Below are positions 40,835 through 49,947 of a stretch of DNA of 64,000 bases, in pieces. Numbering within the stretch: the stretch's first letter is position 1; each line of letters begins with the position of its first letter. The stretch is from Spirochaetaceae bacterium UBA5556 (GTDB lineage: Bacteria; Spirochaetota; Spirochaetia; Treponematales; Rectinemataceae): the NCBI GenBank assembly GCA_002425765.1, contig DIMW01000004.1, positions 182,385-246,384 of the forward strand, given 5' to 3'. The translations under genes were made by a program, and so were the position numbers. The notes under the pieces were generated by a model. It saw nothing but the letters and a program-made list of their open reading frames with translations, was not told the origin of the DNA and ran no database searches.

Positions 40835-41506
40835 ATGATATCACAGGTTCCAGACCTTGTAATATTCGATCTCGACGGCACGCTTGCCGACACAATTGAG
40901 GATATCGCCGCGTCGGTGAATCGGGCGCTCTCTCAATTTAAACTGCCGCCGCACGAAGTAACGATCTATAAACGAATGGTCGGCGACGGCTTTCGCCCTC
41001 TGATCGAACGTGCGCTTCCTCAGGAAAAATTGTGTGATGAGGCGCTCCTCGAACAGGTGTTCGAGTGTGCGGTACATGAATATGCTGAACATTCCCTTGA
41101 GAACACAAGGCCCTTCCCTGGGATGATCGAAACACTTGAAACGCTGTCCCGGAAGAGCGTCCGGCTCGCCGTGCTCTCAAACAAGCCTGATACCATGTCA
41201 ATAGCGATCGTCAAAAACCTCTTTGGCTCCATTCCCTTCGTCGCGGTGTGGGGGAACAATCCCGAACGCCCCCGCAAACCCAATCCCTCGGCCGCGCTCG
41301 AGATATGCAGAATAGCGGAAGCGGTTCCTGCACACAGTCTCTTTGTGGGCGATTCTGGCGTTGACATGGAGACAGCGAAAGCCGCGGGCATGATCGCGAT
41401 AGGCGCATTATACGGCTATCGATCGCGGAAAGAGCTGGAAAAGGCAGGGGCGGACTATTGTATTGCGTCGCCCCTGGAGCTACTTTCGCTCATAGGCAGG
41501 ACATAA
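40835..41506 (+). CDS. HAD-family phosphatase, phosphoglycolate phosphatase-like
   Basis: HAD subfamily IA hydrolase of 223 residues. Motif I FDLDGTLADT at 11-20 contains nucleophile Asp12 and Asp14; motif II LSNKPD, motif III with KPNPSAALE, and motif IV VGDSGVDMETAKAAG are present. The helical cap (about 20-85) is like that of Gph, which detoxifies 2-phosphoglycolate, but related enzymes also act on pyrophosphate and sugar phosphates. AGGA lies 9 nt before the ATG and a TTGACG promoter-like box lies upstream. Confidence 0.88.
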   Translation: MISQVPDLVIFDLDGTLADTIEDIAASVNRALSQFKLPPHEVTIYKRMVGDGFRPLIERALPQEKLCDEALLEQVFECAVHEYAEHSLENTRPFPGMIETLETLSRKSVRLAVLSNKPDTMSIAIVKNLFGSIPFVAVWGNNPERPRKPNPSAALEICRIAEAVPAHSLFVGDSGVDMETAKAAGMIAIGALYGYRSRKELEKAGADYCIASPLELLSLIGRT

Positions 41507-41508
41507 GT

Positions 41509-41614
41509 TGGCGCCGGCGCTTCAGCACACGCTTTTCTTTTTGAAAAATGAAGGCTATATTTTTAAGGATCGGCATGAGAACAGACCCCTTTCCGCTGGC
41601 GCCACCGGCGCCAG
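41509..41614 (+). repeat. GGCGCC inverted repeats in the leader of the phosphosugar mutase gene
   Basis: CTGGCGCC (41596-41603) forms an 8 bp hairpin with GGCGCCAG (41607-41614) over a 3 nt loop. Separately, TGGCGCCGG near 41509-41517 is exactly complementary to CCGGCGCCA (41605-41613). Only one of these pairings can form. The ribosome site GAGGAG and ATG lie just downstream. Confidence 0.6.
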
Positions 41615-41633
41615 GCATTGTTGAGGAGACAAT

Positions 41634-43382
41634 ATGAACCGCGAAGAGATCATTGCACGAGCGCAGGACTATATTGCAAATGAGACAGACTCTTTCTTCT
41701 CAGATGAAGTGAAGAGTCTTCTCCAAAAGGGCGACTGGAAAGAACTCGAAGACCGTTTCTACCGAAACCTTGAATTTGGCACCGGCGGATTGCGCGGCGT
41801 GATCGGCGGAGGCTTCAACCGCATGAACACGCTTGTGGTGACACGGGCGACACAGGGGTTATGCGATTATCTCAAAGAGCAATTTCCTAGTAAGCCGCTC
41901 TCCGCGTGCATAGCTTACGATTCCAGACGAAAATCAAAGGAATTTTCCTTGGCCACGGCCTTGGTCTTTGCCGCCAATGGCATAAAAGCATATCTGTTCT
42001 CATCGCTGAGGCCGACGCCAGAACTCTCATACGCAATTCGCATGCTCGGCGCGGACACCGGCGTAGTGGTCACCGCGAGCCACAATCCCCCGCAGTACAA
42101 CGGCTACAAGGCCTACTGGAACGATGGCTCGCAGGTCGTTCCTCCGCACGACACCGGCATCATCGAAAAAGTGCTCAAAGTCCGAACCGTCAACCTCGTC
42201 AGCGAAGCAGGCGCGCGCGCAAAAGGCCTTTTGGTGAATATCGACAAGGAAATCGATGACGCCTATGTGGCGATGGTGAAATCCCATCTCCAGAGGCCCG
42301 AACTCTTTGCCCGGCTCGGAAAATCGGTCAATATCGTGTACACCCCGCTCCATGGCACAGGGGCCATGCTCTTTGAGCGCATTATGGGAGACCTCGGCCT
42401 GAATGTGCTCACCGTTCCGGAGCAGCGCGAACCCGACGGAGAGTTCCCTACGGTATCCTACCCCAACCCCGAGGAATCGGCCGCGCTCGCCATGGCAATC
42501 GCGCTCGGTAAAAAGACGCACGCCGATGTCGTCATGGCCACCGACCCCGACGCCGACCGCCTCGGCATCGCGGTTCCGAACGGCACGGGAGGCTTCACGC
42601 TCGTGACCGGCAACCAACTCGGGGTGCTCCACCTCGACTATATAGCCCTCACGCTGAAGGAACTCGACAAAATGCCGTCCCGCCCTGCGGCCATCCGCAG
42701 CGTGGTGACCACCGAATTTCAAACGGCGATCGCCGAGAACCATGGCATAGCCAGTTTCGAATGCCTCACGGGTTTCAAATGGATCGCTGACCTTATGCGG
42801 CGCTTTGAACGAGAAACATATGATTTTATCTACGCGACCGAAGAGTCCTACGGGCACCTCATCGAACAGGAGGTGCGCGACAAGGATGGAATTTCCGCAG
42901 CGGCATTGACCGCCGAAATGACCCTCTACTGGCGCTCCAAGGGCAAGAGCCTCCTCGACCGCCTCGAAGACCTCTACCGCGAATACGGCTATTACGAGGA
43001 AAAAGGCTTAAGCTTCTATTTTGAGGGCGAGCAGGGTATGCAGATCATGAAGGGTATCATGAGTTCCTACCGCAAAGAGCCGCCTCAGAGCTTCGGTGGT
43101 CTGGCCGTGATACGGACGAGGGACATCCAGGCGGGGGTCGAGCGGGACAAAGACGGAAAACAGCGCAGGGTTGATCTGCCACAGAGCGATGTAATCCAGT
43201 GGCGGCTCGAAGATGGCACCCTGTTGACCGTGCGGCCATCAGGCACCGAACCTAAAATCAAATACTATGTCCTCTGTCACGGCCAGGGCGGAGAACTCTC
43301 CCTCAGCAAAAAAATGACACAGGACAAGATTGCCTTGATTGAAGCAGATATTCGTACTGTGGTCGACTCGCATCGCAAATGA
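41634..43382 (+). CDS. Phospho-sugar mutase (phosphoglucomutase/phosphomannomutase)
   Basis: Alpha-D-phosphohexomutase interconverting glucose-6-P and glucose-1-P (or the mannose forms). The phosphoserine lies in TASHNPPQYNGYK (Ser149), the metal loop is TDPDADRLGI near 303-312, the sugar-binding loop is EESYG near 402, and the phosphate-binding RPSGTEPKIKYY near the end. At 582 residues it is the long PGM2-like class. Glucokinase and a UDP-glucose pyrophosphorylase follow, so glucose-1-P production is the likely role. It overlaps the exonuclease gene by 4 bp. Confidence 0.94.
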   Translation: MNREEIIARAQDYIANETDSFFSDEVKSLLQKGDWKELEDRFYRNLEFGTGGLRGVIGGGFNRMNTLVVTRATQGLCDYLKEQFPSKPLSACIAYDSRRKSKEFSLATALVFAANGIKAYLFSSLRPTPELSYAIRMLGADTGVVVTASHNPPQYNGYKAYWNDGSQVVPPHDTGIIEKVLKVRTVNLVSEAGARAKGLLVNIDKEIDDAYVAMVKSHLQRPELFARLGKSVNIVYTPLHGTGAMLFERIMGDLGLNVLTVPEQREPDGEFPTVSYPNPEESAALAMAIALGKKTHADVVMATDPDADRLGIAVPNGTGGFTLVTGNQLGVLHLDYIALTLKELDKMPSRPAAIRSVVTTEFQTAIAENHGIASFECLTGFKWIADLMRRFERETYDFIYATEESYGHLIEQEVRDKDGISAAALTAEMTLYWRSKGKSLLDRLEDLYREYGYYEEKGLSFYFEGEQGMQIMKGIMSSYRKEPPQSFGGLAVIRTRDIQAGVERDKDGKQRRVDLPQSDVIQWRLEDGTLLTVRPSGTEPKIKYYVLCHGQGGELSLSKKMTQDKIALIEADIRTVVDSHRK

Positions 43383-44062
43383 CAGACGAGAAGGGTGCAC
43401 CTCTCTGGACCTCACTTTTCGGAGAGCGTCGCGAAGCGCGCACTCCTCCCGCCCCCTGGTATAAAAAAGAGCGCGGCGCCTGGAAGGGTCTTTCATGGCC
43501 ACTACCCGCATGTGATGAAGAACCCTGGGAAGCCCGGCATTATGTGGCGCTGGATGTCGAGACGACAGGCCTCTACGCTGAAACCGGAAAGATCGTCGAA
43601 ATAGCTCTTGTGCGATTTTTTTTCGACGAGGAGGGGGCGCTCAGCGAAGAAGACAGGTTTTCTACACTGATCAACCCGAACACTGATATCCCCGCGCAGG
43701 CGAGCCGCATTCATGGCATCACCAACGAGGATGTGTCCAATGCACCGCTTTTTAAAGATATCGCTTCCAAAATTGCCAGTGTGTGCGATCACCGAGTGAT
43801 CGTGGGACACAATGTGCTTTTTGATATCGGTTTTCTTGAGAAGGAATTTTTGCGCACAGGCATCGAAGGAGGGTTTCAGGAATGTGCCGATACTTTTGGC
43901 ATGGCGAAGTTGGCGTTCCCTTCCATGCCCTCGTACAACCTTGGAAAACTTGCTTTTGCGGTCGGGCTCCAGTCCGATGCGCAGCACAGAGCGCTTGGCG
44001 ACACACTTACCTGCATGCGCCTGTTTGCGGCATCGATCAGGGCCCTTACGAATAAATGTTGA
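43379..44062 (+). CDS. DnaQ-like 3'-5' exonuclease (DEDDh family)
   Basis: Exonuclease of the DnaQ/PolC epsilon type, 227 residues. Exo I is ALDVETTGL (Asp59, Glu61), exo II GHNVLFDIGFL, and exo III HRALGDTLTC with His and Asp. The N-terminal 50 residues are a proline- and tryptophan-containing extension of unknown purpose. It may proofread for DNA polymerase III or be an independent nuclease; no polymerase gene is adjacent. Translation is coupled to the mutase (ATGA). Confidence 0.9.
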   Translation: MTDEKGAPLWTSLFGERREARTPPAPWYKKERGAWKGLSWPLPACDEEPWEARHYVALDVETTGLYAETGKIVEIALVRFFFDEEGALSEEDRFSTLINPNTDIPAQASRIHGITNEDVSNAPLFKDIASKIASVCDHRVIVGHNVLFDIGFLEKEFLRTGIEGGFQECADTFGMAKLAFPSMPSYNLGKLAFAVGLQSDAQHRALGDTLTCMRLFAASIRALTNKC

Positions 44063-44068
44063 GTTTAA

Positions 44069-45142
44069 TTGTCAGAATCGAAAGGCAAGTCTGTGTGGTT
44101 CCGGATAAAATATGGGTTGACAATGCTTTTCTTTGTGCTTGTAGTGCTGGGCATTCGGTTCTTTATGCTCGCTTTGAATCCATATCCCGACACGACCGCA
44201 AACACACAATACATGCAGTATGCTTCTTCTATACCTGATTTCTACGAAAACCTCTCAATGCTTGAATCAAGCAGAATAAGCCTGATCTCGCCCCGGTCCG
44301 CTGCCGCGATTGTAAAGGACATAGCAGCAGAGGGAATCGGCTTGGGCTATACCCCGGAAAGTCTGGCGGCGATACTCATTCCCTCTTCTGGCTACATCCT
44401 CGCGATGCTCATAGATGACGGGGACTCCGAGGAATACCAGAACCTCGATGGCTTGTCGTACCCTGCAAGACTGTATTATGACCGCATCGCCTCATTGCAC
44501 CCGACGATGGACACACTGCGCTCTCGCTATGAATCGGTGTTCGATTCTCTGTATGAATCGCTGAAAGATTCCGCGCCGTCACTTCCCCTGGAATGGCTTG
44601 AGAAAGATTGGGAAGCCTGGCAAGGTGACATTACCCTTCCTCACCTGTTTACACTGCCAAGACTTCAGGATCTCGATTACTCGCACACGTTCGCTCTGGA
44701 TATTTTTCTTAAAAATGTGGAATACCTGCCGGGAGACGTCCAGCGTGGCCCTATGATCTATTCGCTGAGCGATGGCATTGTGGTTGCCTCTGAGGGAGGG
44801 TGGGTTGGTTTCCCAAGGAAAAGCGAACCGCTCTCTTTTATCGAAGGAGGGATATCTCCAAAATCCGGCAATGGCGTAATAGTATACTCACCCGATGAAC
44901 GGCGATATTATCTCTATTTTCACCTCTACGACGTTCTTGTGGGAAAAGGGCAGATCATTCGGCGAGGGCAGGTGCTTGGGCACGCTGGCAATACCGGCAT
45001 CAACGCTCGGAAAAAAGGTGGCGGAGATCATCTGCACCTTGAAATATTCGACGCGCGTAGCGGGAAGTCCTTTCGGAACACAGAGATAATCGCGTTGCTG
45101 AAGGATTCATCACGAGAGGGACCCGCAGTTTCATCGGAATGA
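44069..45142 (+). CDS. M23/LytM-like membrane-anchored peptidase-domain protein
   Basis: A 357-residue envelope protein. The membrane anchor lies at about residues 14-36, followed by about 180 residues of unassigned extracytoplasmic sequence. The C-terminal LytM-like domain (about 205-340) has YFHLYD and DHLHLEIFD, providing the His-x-His motif, and SHTFALDIF as a possible first His/Asp pair, though with four rather than three residues between. Activity on peptidoglycan is plausible, not proven. The start is TTG at 44069, the only early option, 6 bp after the exonuclease stop. Confidence 0.8.
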   Translation: MSESKGKSVWFRIKYGLTMLFFVLVVLGIRFFMLALNPYPDTTANTQYMQYASSIPDFYENLSMLESSRISLISPRSAAAIVKDIAAEGIGLGYTPESLAAILIPSSGYILAMLIDDGDSEEYQNLDGLSYPARLYYDRIASLHPTMDTLRSRYESVFDSLYESLKDSAPSLPLEWLEKDWEAWQGDITLPHLFTLPRLQDLDYSHTFALDIFLKNVEYLPGDVQRGPMIYSLSDGIVVASEGGWVGFPRKSEPLSFIEGGISPKSGNGVIVYSPDERRYYLYFHLYDVLVGKGQIIRRGQVLGHAGNTGINARKKGGGDHLHLEIFDARSGKSFRNTEIIALLKDSSREGPAVSSE

Positions 45143-45163
45143 ATTTTTCGCTATAGTACATCC

Positions 45164-46258
45164 ATGAGCAAATTATTCCTTGTCGGCGATGTAGGCGGAA
45201 CGAATACGAATCTGGCTCTTGCAAAATATGATCGGTCCGGCATCCAGTTGATTAGAAAAGCGAGATTCTCGACACAGCAGGAAAAGTCAATGGTGAATCC
45301 TGTCAGACGATTTTTAGAAGCGGAGCACGCACGAGGGTTTGTACAACCTATCGATTTCTGCTGTATTTCAGGGGCAGGCCCCGTCCTGGCGGATGAGAGC
45401 ATTCCGTTGACAAACGCCCCGTGGAGCATCCATGCTTCCGAACTCTCCTCGCTGCTCAGTATTCCCGTCAAATTGATCAACGACTTCACGGCTCTGTCGT
45501 ACGCGGTGACACTGCTCGACTATAGGGACGCGGAAGCAGTCACCCAGCTTCCGCATCCAGACGGCTCGCTCTACGAACCGCGCGACGGCATTATGCTCGT
45601 CATTGGGGCGGGAACGGGGCTTGGCGTTGGTTTTGTAGACCGAAATGGCGACAACATCAAGGCTTTTCCTTCGGAGGGTGGGCATTCGGAGATGCCCTGC
45701 TTCGACGAACTGAGCCACGCGATACACCGATGGCTGAGCGAGAGATACGGCTATCCCGCCGGGGCCGAAATAGCCATCGCAGGACAGGGGATAGCGAATA
45801 TCTTTGAGTTCATCTGTTCGGACGAATTCAGTATCCGAATGCTGTCCAGCGACTATGAGGTATCATGCGCGGCATTAGAGAGGGGACCATCCGAAACGGC
45901 TCAAAGTATTCTGACGCTACCGCGCCTGGAATGGCCCGCGAGGATCGCGCTCCACGCCGAGGACGACGCATTCTGCGCGCTCACCATGGAGCTCTTTGTT
46001 CGGCTCTACGCGCTCAAGGCCGCGAATCTCGCCTCCCTCTTTCTGCCGGCAGGCGGCATATGGCTCGCCGGAGGCATCTCTTCCAAAAATGAGGCGTGGC
46101 TGCTTAAAAACGCGCGTTTCATGAGCTGGTTTGAGAGGAACTATGCCCCTCATATCCGCCAATTCCTCGCGCATACACCAGTCCTGATTGTCAAAAATTA
46201 TGACATTTCACTGCGGGGAGCGGCGGTCGCCGCGCTTCAGTTCTCCTCTCATGGCTGA
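45164..46258 (+). CDS. glk: Glucokinase (Glk family)
   Basis: ATP-dependent glucokinase making glucose-6-phosphate. The ATP phosphate loop GDVGGTNTNLAL is at residues 8-19, the catalytic aspartate lies in LINDFTALSYAV, and GAGTGLGVGFV and PSEGGHSEMP match PF02685 glucokinases rather than ROK kinases. At 364 residues it is slightly long. With the mutase upstream and the pyrophosphorylase 16 bp downstream it supplies the glucose activation route. Confidence 0.92.
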   Translation: MSKLFLVGDVGGTNTNLALAKYDRSGIQLIRKARFSTQQEKSMVNPVRRFLEAEHARGFVQPIDFCCISGAGPVLADESIPLTNAPWSIHASELSSLLSIPVKLINDFTALSYAVTLLDYRDAEAVTQLPHPDGSLYEPRDGIMLVIGAGTGLGVGFVDRNGDNIKAFPSEGGHSEMPCFDELSHAIHRWLSERYGYPAGAEIAIAGQGIANIFEFICSDEFSIRMLSSDYEVSCAALERGPSETAQSILTLPRLEWPARIALHAEDDAFCALTMELFVRLYALKAANLASLFLPAGGIWLAGGISSKNEAWLLKNARFMSWFERNYAPHIRQFLAHTPVLIVKNYDISLRGAAVAALQFSSHG

Positions 46259-46274
46259 AGGCTAGGAAAATTCT

Positions 46275-47846
46275 ATGGCAGAGCAAGATCTGGACATGGC
46301 GCTGCGCGAGGACATGCTCGCGAAGCACATCGATATCGGCCTCACCCTCGATATTCTGAACCGATACAACATCGGTGAATTCGATCATTTTGTAAAGATA
46401 ATCCCCGATGGCATTCCTACGGTCGACGGAACTGCCGTCGTCGATATAAGAGATAAAAGCCCAGACAGACTTCTGTTCAAGTTCCCCAAACAACGCTCTC
46501 TCGCAAATCTCGAGAAAAGTGGCATTTTGCTCTCTCGCGGGACACTCCTTGGAACGAGCGCGCTGCCCGAAAAAAAAGAAAACGGTGAAACCTGCCTCAC
46601 CTTTACGGCAGAAGTTTTAGAGGAAATCGGACAAAAGATGCTCGGACGGTGCGCATACGGTGTCCTCAACGGTGGTTCTGCGACCAGCTACGCCGATCTC
46701 AAAAAGAACCGGGCCATTGACGAGGCTCTATTCTCCGCCATCAGGCCTTCGTTCGAGCGCTTCGCGAGTCAGTGCAGAGATATGCCCAAAGGATTGACCC
46801 CCGCGTACATCAACCCCGACGGCACACCTGGCCCAAGTTTTCTTGAACTTAAGATGCGTGCCCGCCTCCTGGCGGCCCGGAGACTCCTCTACTCCGCCCG
46901 CGCCGAGACACCCTTCATGCCCCTCTTCCAGATGACGAGCGTGGCCAACCATGGGCAACTGACGCGCGCGTACGAAGACATCCAGGCCTCGTCTTTCCTG
47001 GCCCCACTGGCCGCCGGGGTCGGACTTAAGCCCGCAGAATGGCTAAGCGGAGTCCAGCCTATGATCGCCGCGTACACGCATTCCTCGGAAGGCCGCCCGA
47101 AGCGCGTTTTCGACAAGGCTTACGGCAGAGAGCACAGCGCGCTCGCTCTTCCCGGTGGCCACGGCCAGAGCTTCATGGTTCTCGCCGATGTTTTCCGTGA
47201 CCTTCGGGACAGGGGTATGCGATACGCGATGCTGAGCAATATCGACAATATAGGCGCCTATGCCGACCCCGTCGAGCTGGCCATCCTCGCGATTTCAGGC
47301 AAGCCTGCGGGTTTCGATTTTTCGTTCAAAACGCCTGTAGACGTAAAGGGCGGCATTCTTGTGCGCACCAGAGATGGTTTGAGGAATGTCGTCGATATCG
47401 GGCCTGCGATCGAGCTGCAGGAGATCGAGCGCCTCGAACGGAGTGGCGCCGCGATATTGTTCAACTGCGCAACCGGCATTTTCGATCTCGACTGGCTGGT
47501 GCCACACCTCGAAGAAATCGCGAAAAATCTTCCGGTACGGTTCTCAGATCAGAATAAAGACGCGGGGACATATTCCCAGGCCGAGCAGGTCACCTGGGAA
47601 GTCGTCTCTCTTGTGCCAGATTTCATCGCGTTCGCGGTGGACAAGAAGAGGCGCTTCCTGGCCGCCAAGATGCTCGTTGAAATGCTCCTCACGAGCGGAT
47701 TCGGCATCGACGATGGGACTGTATCCGCACAGATGAGGCAGACGGGCAAGACGCTCCACGAAGGACAGGCATGGCTCCTGGAACAGGCCTATGGACTGCG
47801 CTGCGTCAACGGTCGCTGGACGCCTCGTGAACTTGTTCAATGCTGA
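46275..47846 (+). CDS. UTP--glucose-1-phosphate uridylyltransferase (UDPGP type)
   Basis: A 523-residue nucleotidyltransferase like the eukaryotic-type UDP-sugar pyrophosphorylases. The nucleotide loop is LNGGSATSYADLKK (about 136-149) and the uridine/metal region AMLSNIDNIGAY lies near 318-329. Final step of the glucose to UDP-glucose route encoded from 41634 on; UDP-glucose could feed glycolipids or surface polysaccharide. The C-terminus overlaps the convergent molybdoenzyme gene by 41 bp, so both mRNAs carry complementary 3' ends. Confidence 0.87.
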   Translation: MAEQDLDMALREDMLAKHIDIGLTLDILNRYNIGEFDHFVKIIPDGIPTVDGTAVVDIRDKSPDRLLFKFPKQRSLANLEKSGILLSRGTLLGTSALPEKKENGETCLTFTAEVLEEIGQKMLGRCAYGVLNGGSATSYADLKKNRAIDEALFSAIRPSFERFASQCRDMPKGLTPAYINPDGTPGPSFLELKMRARLLAARRLLYSARAETPFMPLFQMTSVANHGQLTRAYEDIQASSFLAPLAAGVGLKPAEWLSGVQPMIAAYTHSSEGRPKRVFDKAYGREHSALALPGGHGQSFMVLADVFRDLRDRGMRYAMLSNIDNIGAYADPVELAILAISGKPAGFDFSFKTPVDVKGGILVRTRDGLRNVVDIGPAIELQEIERLERSGAAILFNCATGIFDLDWLVPHLEEIAKNLPVRFSDQNKDAGTYSQAEQVTWEVVSLVPDFIAFAVDKKRRFLAAKMLVEMLLTSGFGIDDGTVSAQMRQTGKTLHEGQAWLLEQAYGLRCVNGRWTPRELVQC

Positions 47847-49947
47847 CATCGACTCCATGCATGATGCATGAAACGCTCTCGTACGTTCCCTCATCCGACG
47901 TGAGCATGTTGGCGCTGCCTTGTGGGTCCACGCCGTCAGAGGGAGAGGCCCAGAATCCTTCTGCGAGCCATATGACGCCACGCTTCATATGCTCATCTGA
48001 ACAGGCGGCGGCGAGTACCGCGCCGTTGTCATTCCAGATTTTCAGAAGTTCCCCATCGAGCGCCCCAATGCGCGTCAAATCGTTGGGATGAATATGAATC
48101 CGGGCGTTTTTTGTGGGCTCCTGGCGGGCTCCCCTCTGAGAATGGACGAATTCGGAGACCTTCGGAGTAAGAAGCTTAAACGTGTCCGTCCCGGCGGCCG
48201 CAGGAGTTTTTCCTCCCAGGCTTTCCCAGAACCTCGTCATTTCCGCATTCCAGAGGGGACTTGAGAATTCGATCTTTCCGCTCTTGGTTCCGAGCGGATT
48301 TCCGTGAGGATCGCTGAAAAAAGCGTCCAATCCCGACCGGGGCGAGCCTTCTCTTATCAAGACGCCGCTGCGTTTGAAAGCGCCGACGTCCTCTATCTCC
48401 GATTCATCGAGAAACTGCGCTACCCACCGCGCTTCGTCTTTGCCTTCGGTAAACGGGGTCTCGGCTCCGAGGCGTTTCGCCAGTTCGGAGAATATCTCAT
48501 AATCGCTGCGGATACCGGCCTCGGGCTCAAGAATCCGCGGTCTGTACAGCGCGTAGTTGCCAGCCCAGGGAATGCCAATGTCCTCTTTCTCGAATGCGTC
48601 GGCCACCGGCAGCACGACATCGCAGTGGCGCGCCGTGGGCGTCATGAAGAGCTCGTGGCAGACCGCGAAATCGACGGCTTCAAGGGCCCGCACGTTCTTC
48701 TGGACATTCGCTCCCTGGTTGAGAAAGTTTCCGCCCGCAGAATAAAGAAGACGTATCGGAGTAAGCCCATAGTCGTCCGGATTGAGGATCGCGTCGGCCC
48801 AGCGCAGTATCGGTACTTTCGCCGTAAAGAGCCGCTCCGCGTCCGCGAGAGCCGGCACATCGCTCATCTTGCCTATCTTCGGGCCCGGCAGGCGATTGTT
48901 GAGGGAACCTGCCGACGCGCCGGGCACGCCGCTGTTCGCCGTGGCGAGCTGGAGCGCGACGGTGAGCCTCATGGCCTCTTCACCGTACGCGACCCGCTGG
49001 ATGGAATAGCCTGGGAAAAGCATGACGGGTTTCTCTCTCCACCACAGGGAAGCCATGCGGCGTATGACGCCCGCATCAATCCCACAGATGCGAGAGGCCC
49101 AGGAGGCGCTCTTTGGGACAGCGTCCGTGTCGCCCGCGACATACCGCGCAAGCTCATGGAATCCCTCAGAGAACCTGGCGACAAAGCCCTCATCGAAACG
49201 TGGATCCTGCATTATCTCATACAAGAGCGCGTAGCCGAGCGCAGCGTCGGTGCCCGGCTGGATGCCTATCCACTCGGCGTCGAGGACCCTCGCTGAGCGG
49301 CTGCGGCGCGGATCTATGACGAGGATGTGCGCTCCCCTTCTTTTTGCCGCAAGGAGGCGCTCGGGGAGTTCCGCGCCGAGACGGGCCTCGAGCGGATTCG
49401 AGCCCCACAGCACGATCAGATTCGAATATTCCAGGGTCGCGGCGTCGAAGCCGCTCTCCCCCTGCGAACCTCCGAACATCTGGGTAATGGCATAATTCGC
49501 CGCGTTGCTGGAATAATTGCCCGAGACATTCAGACATCCGCCCAGGGAGTTGAGGAAGCGTCGCGCCAGCACCTCGGTGTTGTGCAGAGCACCAGTGGCG
49601 CCCGCGCTCGCGATGCAGAGGGTCGAACCGGGGCCGCTCTCGGCCCTGATCTCCGAGAGCTTCCGGGCAACGAGGGAGGCGGCCTCTTCCCAGTCCGCCT
49701 CCCTGAACTGACCGGAACCGCGCGGCCCCGTGCGAATGCGCGGCCTTTTAAGTCGATACGGAGAATAATGGTCAAGATGCGCCCTTAAGCCCTTGCCGCA
49801 GGGACTTATCCACTCGCCAGCCTCGGGATTCCTGCGCATGCCGCACACGCGGCCTCCCTCAAGCTCCGCAAGAAGGGGGCAGGCGTCACCTCCACAGTCC
49901 TTGCCGCAGAAATAAGGAACAAGCTCCATGGCTCCAGAGTGTATCAT
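47806..49947 (-). CDS. Molybdopterin oxidoreductase (DMSO/TMAO reductase-like catalytic subunit)
   Basis: A 713-residue enzyme of the DMSO reductase superfamily. The N-terminal [4Fe-4S] cysteines are Cys14, Cys18, Cys23 and Cys50. The segment NVSGNYSSNAANYAI near 140-154 aligns with the YS motif where serine (about Ser146) ligates Mo in DMSO/TMAO reductases. The molydopterin dinucleotide-binding domain is C-terminal. There is no Tat signal, so it appears cytoplasmic, and no FeS or membrane partner is adjacent. Its ATG overlaps the lon stop (ATGA). Substrate unknown. Confidence 0.85.
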   Translation of the reverse strand: MIHSGAMELVPYFCGKDCGGDACPLLAELEGGRVCGMRRNPEAGEWISPCGKGLRAHLDHYSPYRLKRPRIRTGPRGSGQFREADWEEAASLVARKLSEIRAESGPGSTLCIASAGATGALHNTEVLARRFLNSLGGCLNVSGNYSSNAANYAITQMFGGSQGESGFDAATLEYSNLIVLWGSNPLEARLGAELPERLLAAKRRGAHILVIDPRRSRSARVLDAEWIGIQPGTDAALGYALLYEIMQDPRFDEGFVARFSEGFHELARYVAGDTDAVPKSASWASRICGIDAGVIRRMASLWWREKPVMLFPGYSIQRVAYGEEAMRLTVALQLATANSGVPGASAGSLNNRLPGPKIGKMSDVPALADAERLFTAKVPILRWADAILNPDDYGLTPIRLLYSAGGNFLNQGANVQKNVRALEAVDFAVCHELFMTPTARHCDVVLPVADAFEKEDIGIPWAGNYALYRPRILEPEAGIRSDYEIFSELAKRLGAETPFTEGKDEARWVAQFLDESEIEDVGAFKRSGVLIREGSPRSGLDAFFSDPHGNPLGTKSGKIEFSSPLWNAEMTRFWESLGGKTPAAAGTDTFKLLTPKVSEFVHSQRGARQEPTKNARIHIHPNDLTRIGALDGELLKIWNDNGAVLAAACSDEHMKRGVIWLAEGFWASPSDGVDPQGSANMLTSDEGTYESVSCIMHGVDVSIEQVHEASSDR

